17,656 nucleotides of DNA from an uncultured Bacilli bacterium (GCA_944327405.1 CALVHK010000011.1:1-17656), one strand, 5' to 3'. Shown: positions 8,584 to 16,126, counted from the stretch's first letter. Program-made: numbers and translations. Notes: generated by a model from the letters alone, not told the origin.

Positions 8584-8991
8584 ATGCAAACTACATATTG
8601 GGGTTATTGGTTGATCGTTTTAGGTGTTGCTATTGTGGGATTAATGATTTCTGTTAATGGAATAACAACTACTGAAACTCAAGATAGTTATGCGATAAGG
8701 GAGATTGTTGATGCTTCGATGATGGAAGCTGTCGATTGGGCTTATTATCGTGATTATAACGAAGTTAAAATTGATAAAGAAAAATTTATGGAAGTTTTCA
8801 TAAGAAGACTTCCTACCGCTATGGGATTTAACGATACATACGAGGTTAACTTCTATGAAATTTATGAGGCTCCTCCTAAAGTTAGTGTAGAGATTCGTTC
8901 TAATAGTGGTACTAATTTTATTGCTGTTAATGGTTATGATAGTATTACAAGAATTGATTCTATTATTCAAGCGTTTGCAAAGGATAATTAG
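8584..8991 (+). CDS. Small bitopic membrane protein, TadE/pseudopilin-like
   Basis: This 135-residue protein has one N-terminal transmembrane segment (about residues 8-26) immediately followed by a helical stretch rich in Glu and Asp. A globular domain of about 85 residues comes next. The layout matches minor pilins such as TadE or pseudopilins, but no prepilin-peptidase site (Gly before the helix with Glu at position +5) can be seen. The assignment rests on topology and position between the giant secreted protein and CpaB. The start at 8584 is set by AAAGGGGGAG 8 bases upstream; an ATG at 8577 is in a different frame. A structural subunit, or a factor guiding the large surface protein to the assembly machine, is inferred. 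I do not recognise a named family with confidence. Confidence 0.6.
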   Translation: MQTTYWGYWLIVLGVAIVGLMISVNGITTTETQDSYAIREIVDASMMEAVDWAYYRDYNEVKIDKEKFMEVFIRRLPTAMGFNDTYEVNFYEIYEAPPKVSVEIRSNSGTNFIAVNGYDSITRIDSIIQAFAKDN

Positions 8992-9009
8992 AGAGTGTAG
9001 GAGGATAAA

Positions 9010-9885
9010 ATGGGAAATATTGTAACAACGATTAAAAGATTTTTGTCAAATAAAAACACCGTTACTATATTAGGTGTATTACTAGGTGTAGTGGTATTGT
9101 ATGTGTTTTATAATTACCGTGTTAACCAAGCGGTTGATACGGTAATGGTTCCATATGCAACCCAAGAGATTACAGCTACTACAGAGATTACACAGGAGTC
9201 TATTTCCAGTGTTGAGGTATTACGAAGTTTTGTATCCAGTCATACTAATTTGATAACTGATACAGCAGCTTTAGTTAATACTACTAATCCACAGTGTGTA
9301 ACTTATGGAACGAGTGTGCCACAAGGAGCATTCTTCTACACCGAACAGGTTGTTACCTGTAGTGCTTTACCAAATGATGCTTTTTCGAATATGCCTGATG
9401 GTTATGCACCATTTTCGATGTCAGTAGATATTCATTCTACTTATGGTAATTCAATGTACCCTGGAGATTATATTGATTTATATGTTAAAATGACTAGTCG
9501 TGATGGTCGAATTATATTTGGAAAGTTAATTGAAAGTATTGAAATACTAGATGTTCGTGATAGTCAAGGAAATAGTGTATTCTTAACAAGTGAAGCTGCA
9601 ACGCCATCAGAACTTTTATTTGCAGTTCCGACATATGATGCACATGAAGAAATTGATTTACACTGGTTGCTTAATATTGCTACTTATATTTCGGGATTAG
9701 AGTTAATACCAGTTCCGAGAAATGCTAGTTATACAACTAATCCTGGTGAAACATCGGTGTCAAGTTATTATTTAATTAATGAAATTGAGACTTATGCAGC
9801 TCAGATCCCTGATATTAATGTTGGTGGTAGTACAACTACAAATAACAATACTACTACTAATGAAGATAGTGGTACAACTGAATAG
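9010..9885 (+). CDS. cpaB: CpaB/RcpC-like SAF-domain pilus assembly protein
   Basis: One N-terminal transmembrane helix (about residues 18-36) is followed by an extracellular SAF-like domain with the phrase VPYATQEITATTEITQESI. The family-typical segment follows: MYPGDYIDLYVKM, then FGKLIESIEILDVRDSQG. In Tad/Flp systems CpaB acts outside the membrane as part of the pilus assembly complex, perhaps binding the wall. The C-terminus is a low-complexity Thr/Asn tail (about residues 270-291). AGGAGG lies 5 bases before the start. Its position directly ahead of CpaF, TadB and TadC is the standard Tad order. Family assignment is fairly firm; what it binds in this system is unknown. Confidence 0.72.
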   Translation: MGNIVTTIKRFLSNKNTVTILGVLLGVVVLYVFYNYRVNQAVDTVMVPYATQEITATTEITQESISSVEVLRSFVSSHTNLITDTAALVNTTNPQCVTYGTSVPQGAFFYTEQVVTCSALPNDAFSNMPDGYAPFSMSVDIHSTYGNSMYPGDYIDLYVKMTSRDGRIIFGKLIESIEILDVRDSQGNSVFLTSEAATPSELLFAVPTYDAHEEIDLHWLLNIATYISGLELIPVPRNASYTTNPGETSVSSYYLINEIETYAAQIPDINVGGSTTTNNNTTTNEDSGTTE

Positions 9886-9917
9886 AATAATAAAGAATAA
9901 AAAAAGGAGGTGCTTAT

Positions 9918-11006
9918 ATGAATGATGCTATATTTTCGCAAATTGACTTTGGTCCATTAAAGGAATTTATCGATATTGATGATATTACCGATATTTCTTA
10001 TACAAATGGCGGTCAACTTTGGTTAAAGTCATTATCAAAAGGTGTTTACCGGGTTGAGCGTACAGAGATCAATAATGCTTTAATTGAAAAATTAGCTTTC
10101 CAATGCTCTAACGTAATGGGAAAAACATTCAATATGGCACATCCTTTTTTGGATGCTGAATCAACTGAATTACGTCTTAACTTTATCCATGATTCCATTG
10201 CAACAAATGGTATTGCCTTAGTTATTCGTAAAACTCCTGCAAAAATAAGACTTAATCGTGAGAAACTCTTAAATGAAGAATATGTTAGTGCCGATTTACT
10301 GGATTTTCTTCTTAATTGTGTTCAGGGACATGCTAATATTATTGTTAGTGGAGAAACTGGTAGTGGTAAAACAGAACTTGTTAAATATTTAGCAAGTACA
10401 ACGAAAGAAAACGAAAAAATTATTACGATTGAGGATACTCTTGAACTTCATTTAGATCGAATTTTTCCTCATCGTGATATTGTAGCGATGAAAACGAATA
10501 ATATTGCTAGTTATTCTGATGTTTTGGTTACCTGTATGAGACAGAATCCAATATGGATCTTGTTATCTGAGGTTCGTAGTGCTGAAGCGGTTATGGCTGT
10601 ACGTAACTCTATTTCTTCAGGGCACCATATTATTTCTACTATTCACTCGGATAAAGCAAGTTTAATTCCAATGCGTATGTATAGTTTGATTGAATCGAAT
10701 ATTGATGTTGAACAGTTTGTTACAACGATTCATAGATATGTTCAGATTGGTATTTATGTAAAGGGTTACATGAGTGAAAAACATGGAAGATTCCAAAGAG
10801 AGATTATGGAAATATGTGAATTTTATGTCGATGATGATAATAAACCTCAAGTAAATACGATTTATCAAAAAACTTTGGATGGGAAATTTACTTTAAATAA
10901 TCCGACAAAACATTTGAGAGATTATTTATCTATTCAAGGGGTTATATTAGAAGAAGATTTATTTCATTTAAATGGTCCTAAAACTGAGACAATTGAATCT
11001 TTATAA
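9918..11006 (+). CDS. cpaF: CpaF/TadA-type secretion ATPase
   Basis: This cytoplasmic hexameric ATPase of the VirB11/PilT/TadA superfamily powers pilus assembly or type IV/II secretion. The Walker A is GETGSGKT (residues 145-152), an Asp-box-type ITIED ends near residue 173, the Walker B region is WILLSEVRS (Glu 218), and the His box is GHH (235-237) followed by STIHSD. The N-terminal domain (PLKEFIDIDDITDISYTNG and the block ending IALVIRKTP) matches the CpaF N1/N2 pattern. At 362 residues it is shorter than many CpaF proteins, lacking the extended N-terminus. A strong AAGGAGGTG site precedes it. It is the only VirB11-family motor seen here, so it could serve both the TadBC platform and the VirB4/PrgI complex encoded downstream. 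That sharing is inferred. Confidence 0.9.
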   Translation: MNDAIFSQIDFGPLKEFIDIDDITDISYTNGGQLWLKSLSKGVYRVERTEINNALIEKLAFQCSNVMGKTFNMAHPFLDAESTELRLNFIHDSIATNGIALVIRKTPAKIRLNREKLLNEEYVSADLLDFLLNCVQGHANIIVSGETGSGKTELVKYLASTTKENEKIITIEDTLELHLDRIFPHRDIVAMKTNNIASYSDVLVTCMRQNPIWILLSEVRSAEAVMAVRNSISSGHHIISTIHSDKASLIPMRMYSLIESNIDVEQFVTTIHRYVQIGIYVKGYMSEKHGRFQREIMEICEFYVDDDNKPQVNTIYQKTLDGKFTLNNPTKHLRDYLSIQGVILEEDLFHLNGPKTETIESL

Positions 11007-11020
11007 AAGGAGGAAGAGTC

Positions 11021-11920
11021 ATGATAGAATTTGTAATTATATTTCTTATTGCGTTATTTATTATTATATATCGTAAAAATGATGGTTCGGAAACCTTTTA
11101 TAAGTTTGTGAAGTCACAGTTTGGGGTTGTTTATGAGAAATATGCACCATATAGTTATAAGACAATTAGTGCGAAAATGAAGGAACTAAAACAAGAGTAT
11201 ACAGTTAAAGATTATGCCATTCAAGCTGTAGTACTTGGAGGTCTTGCGGCAGCGATATCTTATTTGTATTTTTATAGTTTGATTGTGACACTTATTTATA
11301 CTGGTATTGCTGTAGCTTTTGTTCCATATCTTGCGTTTTTAAGAAGTAAAAAAGCATATAGTGAGTATATTTTCGAACAAATACAGGTTTATACAACTAA
11401 CGTTATTATGGAATTTAATACAACCCAAAGTTTTGTCAAATCCTTAGAAGGAGTTAGAGATTCTGGTATTTTGGAAGATCCTGTATTAGAAGATGTTAAG
11501 ACAATGATTAATATGTCTTATCAAAATGGTACGATTGATGAATCTATTGAATATTTTAATCAAAAATATCCTTATTATATGGTAAAAAATATGCATCAAT
11601 TATTTTTACAAATTACCAAAGAAGGTGCTAAAGATTCAGGAGAATCATTAGAAAACATGAGTATGGATATAGATGCTTTAGTTGAAGGTGTTTACCGGGA
11701 TCAAATGGATCGTAAACAATTCCATACAAAGTTTATCACATTCGCGTTAGTATTATTCTTGCTCGTATTAGTTATGCAAGTATTACTTGGTAAAGATAGT
11801 TATTTGCGACTTTTAGATTTATGGTATGTACATATTGTTTTACATGCGATTATTATAATTAATTGTTACTTTCTACTTACGGGAGAGAAATATTATAATG
11901 ATGATGTGGGGGTAGAATAG
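11021..11920 (+). CDS. tadB: TadB-like inner platform protein
   Basis: The layout is that of the GspF/TadB fold: a short N-terminal helix (1-17), two adjacent membrane helices (about 66-105), a cytoplasmic helical domain (about 120-230) and two C-terminal helices (about 236-256 and 264-285). The cytoplasmic domain carries the family-like segments YTTNVIMEFNTTQSFVKSLE and LEDVKTMINMSYQNGTIDES. It would form the membrane platform on which the CpaF ATPase works. AAGGAGGAAG lies just before the start and only 14 bases separate it from cpaF. The order cpaF-tadB-tadC supports the call. Sequence identity to textbook TadB is probably low, so the assignment rests on topology plus context. Confidence 0.78.
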   Translation: MIEFVIIFLIALFIIIYRKNDGSETFYKFVKSQFGVVYEKYAPYSYKTISAKMKELKQEYTVKDYAIQAVVLGGLAAAISYLYFYSLIVTLIYTGIAVAFVPYLAFLRSKKAYSEYIFEQIQVYTTNVIMEFNTTQSFVKSLEGVRDSGILEDPVLEDVKTMINMSYQNGTIDESIEYFNQKYPYYMVKNMHQLFLQITKEGAKDSGESLENMSMDIDALVEGVYRDQMDRKQFHTKFITFALVLFLLVLVMQVLLGKDSYLRLLDLWYVHIVLHAIIIINCYFLLTGEKYYNDDVGVE

Positions 11921-11921
11921 T

Positions 11922-12710
11922 ATGCAGATAGAAATAGCGATTGTAGCAGTGATTATCTTCTTTATATTAAGTTATAGTGGGAAGATTAGTATTAATAAGT
12001 TAATCGCTGATAATGAAATGTATATTAGGAGATTAAAAGAGAGTGATTGGGATTTTTATGTTAAAGCAAAGTATGGAGATTCTGTTAATCCGGATTTACT
12101 CTTTAATAAAAGAGTAAGAAATGCTTTAATTATTACTTTTTTGGCATTTTGTTTACTCATTTCTAATTTTTCTTATGTTTATGCCTTAATTTGTATTGTT
12201 ATTTTCTTTTTCTTCTTTAAGATGGATTATATTAATATAAAAAATTATTATAAGAAACATTTGCATGAGATTGATACGATGTTACCTTATTACTTAAAGG
12301 GACTTGAAATATTAATTCAACATTATACCGTACCGGTAGCTATTGGTAAATCACTAGAAGATGCGCCAGAAATATTTAAAGACGGTTTAAAAGAATTGAT
12401 TAGCGCTATTAATGCTGGTGATGATACCATTGAACCGTATATGGAATTTGCACGTCAATATCCAGTTCGAGATTCTATGAGAATGATGCGTTTATTATAT
12501 CGTTTGAGTTTAGGTAGACAAGAGAGAAAACAAGAGCAATTGCTGGCATTTTCGAGAACGATTTCTAGTTTACAACAAAAAGCAAGAGATACAAAATATA
12601 AAAATCGTTTGGATAAAATGGAGAGTAAAACGATGAGCATGCTTATTACTACAGGTATAGGTGTTGTTATTCTTCTTGTTATTGCCGTACTACTACTTAT
12701 GAATATTTAG
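11922..12710 (+). CDS. tadC: TadC-like platform protein
   Basis: This 262-residue membrane protein has an N-terminal helix (about 3-18), a tight pair of helices around 67-100, a cytoplasmic helical region and a C-terminal helix (about 238-261). It is the second GspF-domain partner of TadB, as expected in Tad loci. The segment EIDTMLPYYLKGLEILIQHY and a following charged region (RLSLGRQERKQEQLLAFSR) fit the family pattern. The start lies one base after the tadB stop (TAG-T-ATG), so translation is coupled. No terminator follows; instead a new promoter appears 30 bases downstream of the stop. TadC rather than a second TadB is inferred from position. Confidence 0.74.
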   Translation: MQIEIAIVAVIIFFILSYSGKISINKLIADNEMYIRRLKESDWDFYVKAKYGDSVNPDLLFNKRVRNALIITFLAFCLLISNFSYVYALICIVIFFFFFKMDYINIKNYYKKHLHEIDTMLPYYLKGLEILIQHYTVPVAIGKSLEDAPEIFKDGLKELISAINAGDDTIEPYMEFARQYPVRDSMRMMRLLYRLSLGRQERKQEQLLAFSRTISSLQQKARDTKYKNRLDKMESKTMSMLITTGIGVVILLVIAVLLLMNI

Positions 12711-12740
12711 ACAAAATTTGACAGAAAAAAACGTAAAAAC

Positions 12741-12769
12741 TTGACAATAGCTTCAAGTTAGGATACAAT
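12741..12769 (+). promoter_or_regulatory. Strong promoter ahead of the VirB2-like gene
   Basis: TTGACA (12741-12746), a 17-nt spacer and TACAAT (12764-12769) form one of the best promoters in the window. A second TTGACA at 12718-12723 has no partner. This promoter makes the VirB2-like gene a separately transcribed unit, as would suit a subunit needed in many copies. Confidence 0.8.
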
Positions 12770-12797
12770 TAATATAGTTAGAAAGCGAGGAAATTAT

Positions 12798-13163
12798 ATG
12801 TTTATTATGGCTACTCCGTCATTTTGTTCTGATTTAGCACCAATTTGGCAAATTATTGGATGGGTTTTATGGGTATTTAAAATCGTTATTCCTATTGTTA
12901 TAATTGTGTTTGGTATGATTGATTTAGGAAAAGCAGTTGTAGCAAGTAAGGATGATGAGATTAAGAAGTCTGTAAAATCATTGGTTATGAGAGCTATAGC
13001 AGGTGTAATTATATTCTTTATACCAACTTTAATTGGTGCAATATTTGGCTTAGTTGGCGAATTTGGAGAAGACGAGTATCAAACTGAGTATGGTATTTGT
13101 AGAGATTGCATTACAGATCCGGGAGGAACTGATTGTCAAGCCCATGTTGATGAAGCAAGTTAA
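12798..13163 (+). CDS. VirB2/TrbC-like small membrane protein, candidate pilin
   Basis: This 121-residue protein has two hydrophobic helices (about residues 17-42 and 67-90) separated by a short charged loop (ASKDDEIKKSVKSLVMRA). This matches Gram-positive TrbC/VirB2 proteins, with the recognisable blocks IVIPIVIIVFGMIDLGKAV and RAIAGVIIFFIPTLIGA. VirB2 is the pilin of type IV secretion systems. The C-terminus is unusual: about 25 polar residues with three Cys (ICRDCITDPGGTDCQ). The gene sits alone between its own strong promoter and a strong terminator, which is consistent with high expression of a structural subunit. Start 12798 is preceded by GCGAGGAAA. An internal ATG at 12807 is a possible alternative start. 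Confidence 0.75.
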   Translation: MFIMATPSFCSDLAPIWQIIGWVLWVFKIVIPIVIIVFGMIDLGKAVVASKDDEIKKSVKSLVMRAIAGVIIFFIPTLIGAIFGLVGEFGEDEYQTEYGICRDCITDPGGTDCQAHVDEAS

Positions 13164-13165
13164 TT

Positions 13166-13193
13166 AAGAGTGATGAAAAATCATTCTTTTTTT
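13166..13193 (+). terminator. Rho-independent terminator after the VirB2-like gene
   Basis: AAGAGTGAT (13166-13174) pairs with ATCATTCTT (13180-13188) over 9 bp with one G-U pair and a GAAAA loop, followed by a run of T. It separates the VirB2-like gene from the prgI-virB4 unit. Confidence 0.85.
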
Positions 13194-13223
13194 ATTTAAC
13201 CTCTATCTCTTTAAAAATAAATA

Positions 13224-13232
13224 TGTTATAAT
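13224..13232 (+). promoter_or_regulatory. Extended -10 promoter of the prgI-virB4 unit
   Basis: TGTTATAAT (13224-13232) is an extended -10. The base stretch where a -35 should be (13204-13209, TATCTC) is poor. The ribosome site AGGAGG (13249-13254) follows. Confidence 0.6.
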
Positions 13233-13262
13233 AAATAAGTAGAAAAATAGGAGGTAATCAGT

Positions 13263-13568
13263 TTGAATAATTATTTAATACCTGCTAACTCTAAAAAGTC
13301 ACAATTAATATTGGGTTTCTTTAATATGGTAGACTTGATATTATTTGGATCAGGAGTATTAGTTACACTCGTTTTATTATTAACAATTCAAAGTACAAAT
13401 ATTGGAGTAATGATACTTATATTATCTCCAGCATTAATTACAGGTTTCTTGGTTATGCCTGTACCTAATTATCATAATGTGTTGCAATTTATTGTCAATG
13501 TATATACATATTTAAGTAATCGAAAAAGATATTATTGGAAAGGTTGGTGTTATGATGGCGAAGAGTAG
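13263..13568 (+). CDS. prgI: PrgI family (VirB3-like) membrane protein
   Basis: This 101-residue protein has two adjacent hydrophobic helices (about residues 19-42 and 46-65). The ending YLSNRKRYYWKGWCYDGEE matches the RxYxWKGW signature common in PrgI proteins of Gram-positive conjugative systems. PrgI/VirB3 sits in the membrane and holds the VirB4 ATPase at the secretion channel. The start codon is TTG at 13263 with AGGAGG 8 bases upstream. Its last 17 bases overlap the next gene, the VirB4 N-terminal half, so the two products are likely made in matched amounts and bind each other. It is slightly shorter than typical PrgI. Confidence 0.78.
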   Translation: MNNYLIPANSKKSQLILGFFNMVDLILFGSGVLVTLVLLLTIQSTNIGVMILILSPALITGFLVMPVPNYHNVLQFIVNVYTYLSNRKRYYWKGWCYDGEE

Positions 13569-14106
13569 TAGTTCACCTTTTACGGAAGATTGGTTACCAA
13601 TTAGACAAATATTAAATGGAATGATTCAATTAGAAACAGGAGAGTATGTTACGGGAGTAAAAGTACATCCTAGAAATATTTTTATTGTCGATCAAGGCTT
13701 ACAGAATGCGATTATTGGTAACTTAAGAAATTTTTATAACTCTATTAGTTTTGAATTTTGGCTAATTATTGCTGATCGTCCGGTTGATATTGGGTTGTAT
13801 TTGTCTAATTTACAAATTCTTTACAATAATACGGATAGTTCTATTCAAAGAAAACTGATATTAGAAGACATTAATAAAGCGAATATGTTTATGAGTGCTG
13901 AGTATAATATCGTTGATACGGAATATTTTATATTGTTTAAAGAAAAAAGAATGGAATTGGTTCAAAAAAATTTACATACTTTGATAAGTGGACTTGCTAA
14001 TTCTGGACTAAATTCTAATCAAGTATCCAATGATGATTTAAGAATGATTTTAGATAATTTCTTAAATGGTGGGGTACATACAACATTTGGGACGGTGATG
14101 AGCTAA
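13552..14106 (+). CDS. virB4: N-terminal half of a split VirB4 ATPase
   Basis: The 184 residues correspond to the N-terminal, non-ATPase domain of VirB4/TrsE/PrgJ proteins, the part that contacts VirB3/PrgI. The opening WLPIRQILNGMIQLETGEYV and the following VTGVKVHPRNIFIVDQGLQN fit the family pattern of a short catalytically inactive domain built on repeated strands. There is no Walker motif here. It starts inside prgI (ATG ATG at 13552-13557) and stops in the overlap TAATG, which is also the start of the ATPase half. The combined 184 + 595 residues equal a normal VirB4. This may be a natural two-polypeptide VirB4, or a recent frameshift or sequencing error; the clean coupled junction favours the former. 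Confidence 0.75.
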   Translation: MMAKSSSSPFTEDWLPIRQILNGMIQLETGEYVTGVKVHPRNIFIVDQGLQNAIIGNLRNFYNSISFEFWLIIADRPVDIGLYLSNLQILYNNTDSSIQRKLILEDINKANMFMSAEYNIVDTEYFILFKEKRMELVQKNLHTLISGLANSGLNSNQVSNDDLRMILDNFLNGGVHTTFGTVMS

Positions 14107-15893
14107 TGGCGAAAATTAAAAGTGAAATCGCTCCTAAAGGAATGGAGTTTAAACCAACAGAATTTACGATAGGTGGTAAATACTGTACCATTATGACTAT
14201 TATCAGTTACCCTAAAAGTATATATGTAGGTTATTTATCAGATATTACAAGTATTAGTGGAGTAAAAGTAGCTATTAAACATATTCCAATTGAATTTAGT
14301 ACTCTACAAAAGATGTTAAACAAAGAAATTGCTGATCTAAAATCACGTTTTCAAAGTGAAAGAGATAAAACGATTCAAGAACGTATTCGTCAAGATTATG
14401 AATCATTAGAGCAATTTATCTCTATGCTTGCTGCAACTCAAGCAAGAATCTTCGATTTTCAAATGCATGTCATGATTAGTGCCGATAGTAAAGAAGACTT
14501 AGAGCTTAAGAAAATGCAAGTTAGAACCTACCTAGATGCTTTGGGTATGCGAGGAATATCTTTAATGTTCGAACAAGAAAAAGTATTAAAGTCCATTATT
14601 CCGATATTCCCAAAACAAGATATTGAAACACGGATTGGAACACCAATTCCATCAATTACCGTGGCCGCAATGTATCCATTTGTCTTTGATAGTATCAAGG
14701 ATCCAGGAAATGCTACATTAATGGGAGAAGACTTCTCTGGTGGTGTTGTTTTATTCAACCAGTTCTTATATCAAATAAAGAAGGAAAGTAATCGGAATAA
14801 TGCTAACATGATTTTGCTAGGAACAAGTGGTTCTGGTAAATCTACAGCAGCGAAATTACTTCTTAGAACGCATTTACGTAATGGATGCAAAGTCGTATGT
14901 ATTGACCCAGAAGGTGAACTTGAAGAAATGGCTCACAATCTGGGTGGAGATTTCCTAGATCTTGGTAAAGGTGGAGACTTTGGAATGATTAATCCTCTTG
15001 AAGTAGTTGTTGATGCGGATGAAGAAGAAATCGCTCAAGGTCTTGGTTATACAATTCTTACAAGAACATTACAACAATTAAAAGCATTTATGAAATATTT
15101 ATATCCAGATATTGAAGAAGATGTTTTAACAATGTTTAGTGAAATCGTTCAAGATACTTACAAAAGATACAAGATTGATTTTGATACTGATTTTACTAAG
15201 ATCACTAGTGCGGATTATCCAACATTTGATGATGTATATGCAACAATTAAAGGTCGTCTTTTATCGATGCCTGATGCTACTCGGGAAAAAGATGTTATTG
15301 AACGACTTGAGTTAAAGATTAGACCACTTACAAAAGAGTTAAGATACTATTTTACAGGTCATACAACCCTTAGATTTAACAGTGATTTTATTGTCTTTAA
15401 TATTAGAGAACTTATGAATAGTGATGAAAATATTAAGAACACATTATTTTTCAACATCTTAAAATATGCGTGGGGTTTATGCTTAGATAAAAATGTAAAT
15501 ACGGTTATGATGGTAGATGAGGCCCATGTACTTTTATCAAGTAGAAATGAATTAGGAGCAGAATTCTTAGCGCAAATTCAAAGACGTTCAAGAAAATACA
15601 ATACAGGAACCATTATTATTACGCAACAGCCGACAGACTTTGCGGCTCCAAACATGATCGTTCATGGAAAAGCAATATTTGATAATGCTGCCTACTATTT
15701 AGTAATGGAACTTAGAAAACAAGCGGTTGATGATTTAGCTAAATTAATAGATTTAAATGAATCAGAAAAAGATAGTATTAAATACTATAATCAAGGAGAA
15801 GCTTTGTTTATCTGTGGTAATAGAAGAATGCGTATTTCTGTTATTGTTACTCAAGAAGAACTGGATTCTTTTGGTTCAGGAGGAGGGTTATAA
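14106..15893 (+). CDS. virB4: VirB4-family secretion ATPase, C-terminal catalytic half
   Basis: This 595-residue protein contains the rest of the VirB4 middle domain (residues about 1-200, opening with IAPKGMEFKPTEFTIGGKYC) and the RecA-like ATPase. The Walker A is GTSGSGKS (239-246), followed by VVCIDPEGEL. The Walker B is VMMVDEAH, with Asp 471 and Glu 472. A sensor-like segment TIIITQQPTDF and the arginine-rich RRSRKYN complete the site, so all catalytic elements are intact. VirB4 energises substrate transfer and pilus biogenesis in type IV secretion. The start overlaps the stop of the N-terminal half (TAATG), without a strong ribosome site of its own, so translation depends on the upstream frame. 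The stop lies in the loop of its terminator. No VirD4, relaxase or VirB6 gene follows. Confidence 0.92.
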   Translation: MAKIKSEIAPKGMEFKPTEFTIGGKYCTIMTIISYPKSIYVGYLSDITSISGVKVAIKHIPIEFSTLQKMLNKEIADLKSRFQSERDKTIQERIRQDYESLEQFISMLAATQARIFDFQMHVMISADSKEDLELKKMQVRTYLDALGMRGISLMFEQEKVLKSIIPIFPKQDIETRIGTPIPSITVAAMYPFVFDSIKDPGNATLMGEDFSGGVVLFNQFLYQIKKESNRNNANMILLGTSGSGKSTAAKLLLRTHLRNGCKVVCIDPEGELEEMAHNLGGDFLDLGKGGDFGMINPLEVVVDADEEEIAQGLGYTILTRTLQQLKAFMKYLYPDIEEDVLTMFSEIVQDTYKRYKIDFDTDFTKITSADYPTFDDVYATIKGRLLSMPDATREKDVIERLELKIRPLTKELRYYFTGHTTLRFNSDFIVFNIRELMNSDENIKNTLFFNILKYAWGLCLDKNVNTVMMVDEAHVLLSSRNELGAEFLAQIQRRSRKYNTGTIIITQQPTDFAAPNMIVHGKAIFDNAAYYLVMELRKQAVDDLAKLIDLNESEKDSIKYYNQGEALFICGNRRMRISVIVTQEELDSFGSGGGL

Positions 15894-15907
15894 AATCCTT
15901 CTTTTTT
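15881..15907 (+). terminator. Rho-independent terminator of the prgI-virB4 unit
   Basis: AGGAGGGTT (15881-15889) pairs with AATCCTTCT (15894-15902) with two G-U pairs, and a T-run follows. The loop ATAA contains the virB4 stop codon, so the left arm is coding sequence. Confidence 0.8.
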
Positions 15908-15943
15908 AATATATATGTTGCATTTTGTAAATTAATGGTATAA
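15908..15943 (+). pseudogene. Possible 12-codon remnant of a second DUF1016 gene end
   Basis: In frame, these bases read NIYVAFCKLMV-stop. The intact nuclease gene ends DIYVTTYKLMV-stop (17229-17264). Over 37 bases, 32 match, with the reading frame and stop preserved. The match lies immediately upstream of repeat copy 1, just as the intact gene lies upstream of copy 2. It may be what is left after a nuclease gene was deleted, although the conserved part also contains the -10 promoter of the repeat RNA, which alone could explain some of the identity. Confidence 0.45.
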
Positions 15944-15944
15944 T
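15918..15944 (+). promoter_or_regulatory. Promoter of repeat RNA copy 1
   Basis: TTGCAT (15918-15923), a 15-nt spacer and TATAAT (15939-15944) with TG at 15936-15937 give the extended -10 TGGTATAAT. Copy 2 has the same arrangement. Confidence 0.65.
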
Positions 15945-15980
15945 TATATAGGTTAATCTAATTTATGGGAATTGATTCAG

Positions 15981-16100
15981 ATGTCTCCGTATAACTTTAA
16001 CGGCAACAATGCTAACGTGTTCTATGTGAATTCGACTGGCAACCTCAACAACAACAATGTGGATTGGACCGAACCCGGTGTGCGCCCAATATCCTTTTAA
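15981..16100 (+). CDS. Asn-rich mini-ORF, lectin-fold C-terminus-like (copy 1)
   Basis: The 39 codons include 11 Asn codons (8 AAC), and the product reads like the last strands of a C-type-lectin/FGE-fold domain, ending GVRPISF. This is the part diversified in DGR target proteins, and AAC-rich sequence is typical of DGR templates. No good ribosome site precedes the ATG. The frame runs upstream as SNLWELIQ to a stop, with no earlier start codon. It may not be translated at all. Confidence 0.3.
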   Translation: MSPYNFNGNNANVFYVNSTGNLNNNNVDWTEPGVRPISF

Positions 16101-16106
16101 ACTCAA

Positions 16107-16126
16107 AGTTTGGTTACGACTAAACT
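16107..16126 (+). other. Conserved 8-bp hairpin with TACG loop (copy 1)
   Basis: AGTTTGGT (16107-16114) and ACTAAACT (16119-16126) pair over 8 bp with one G-U, and the loop is TACG. It lies 6 bases after the mini-ORF stop. It is identical in copy 2. There is no T-run after it, so it is not a terminator. DGR targets of the Bordetella phage type carry a comparable short-stem, four-base-loop hairpin/cruciform just downstream of the variable repeat. Confidence 0.75.

Noticed and set aside
4039..15893. Integrative conjugative element
   Set aside because: VirB4, PrgI and VirB2-like genes are present, but relaxase, VirD4 coupling protein, integrase and attachment sites are not visible, and Tad genes are.
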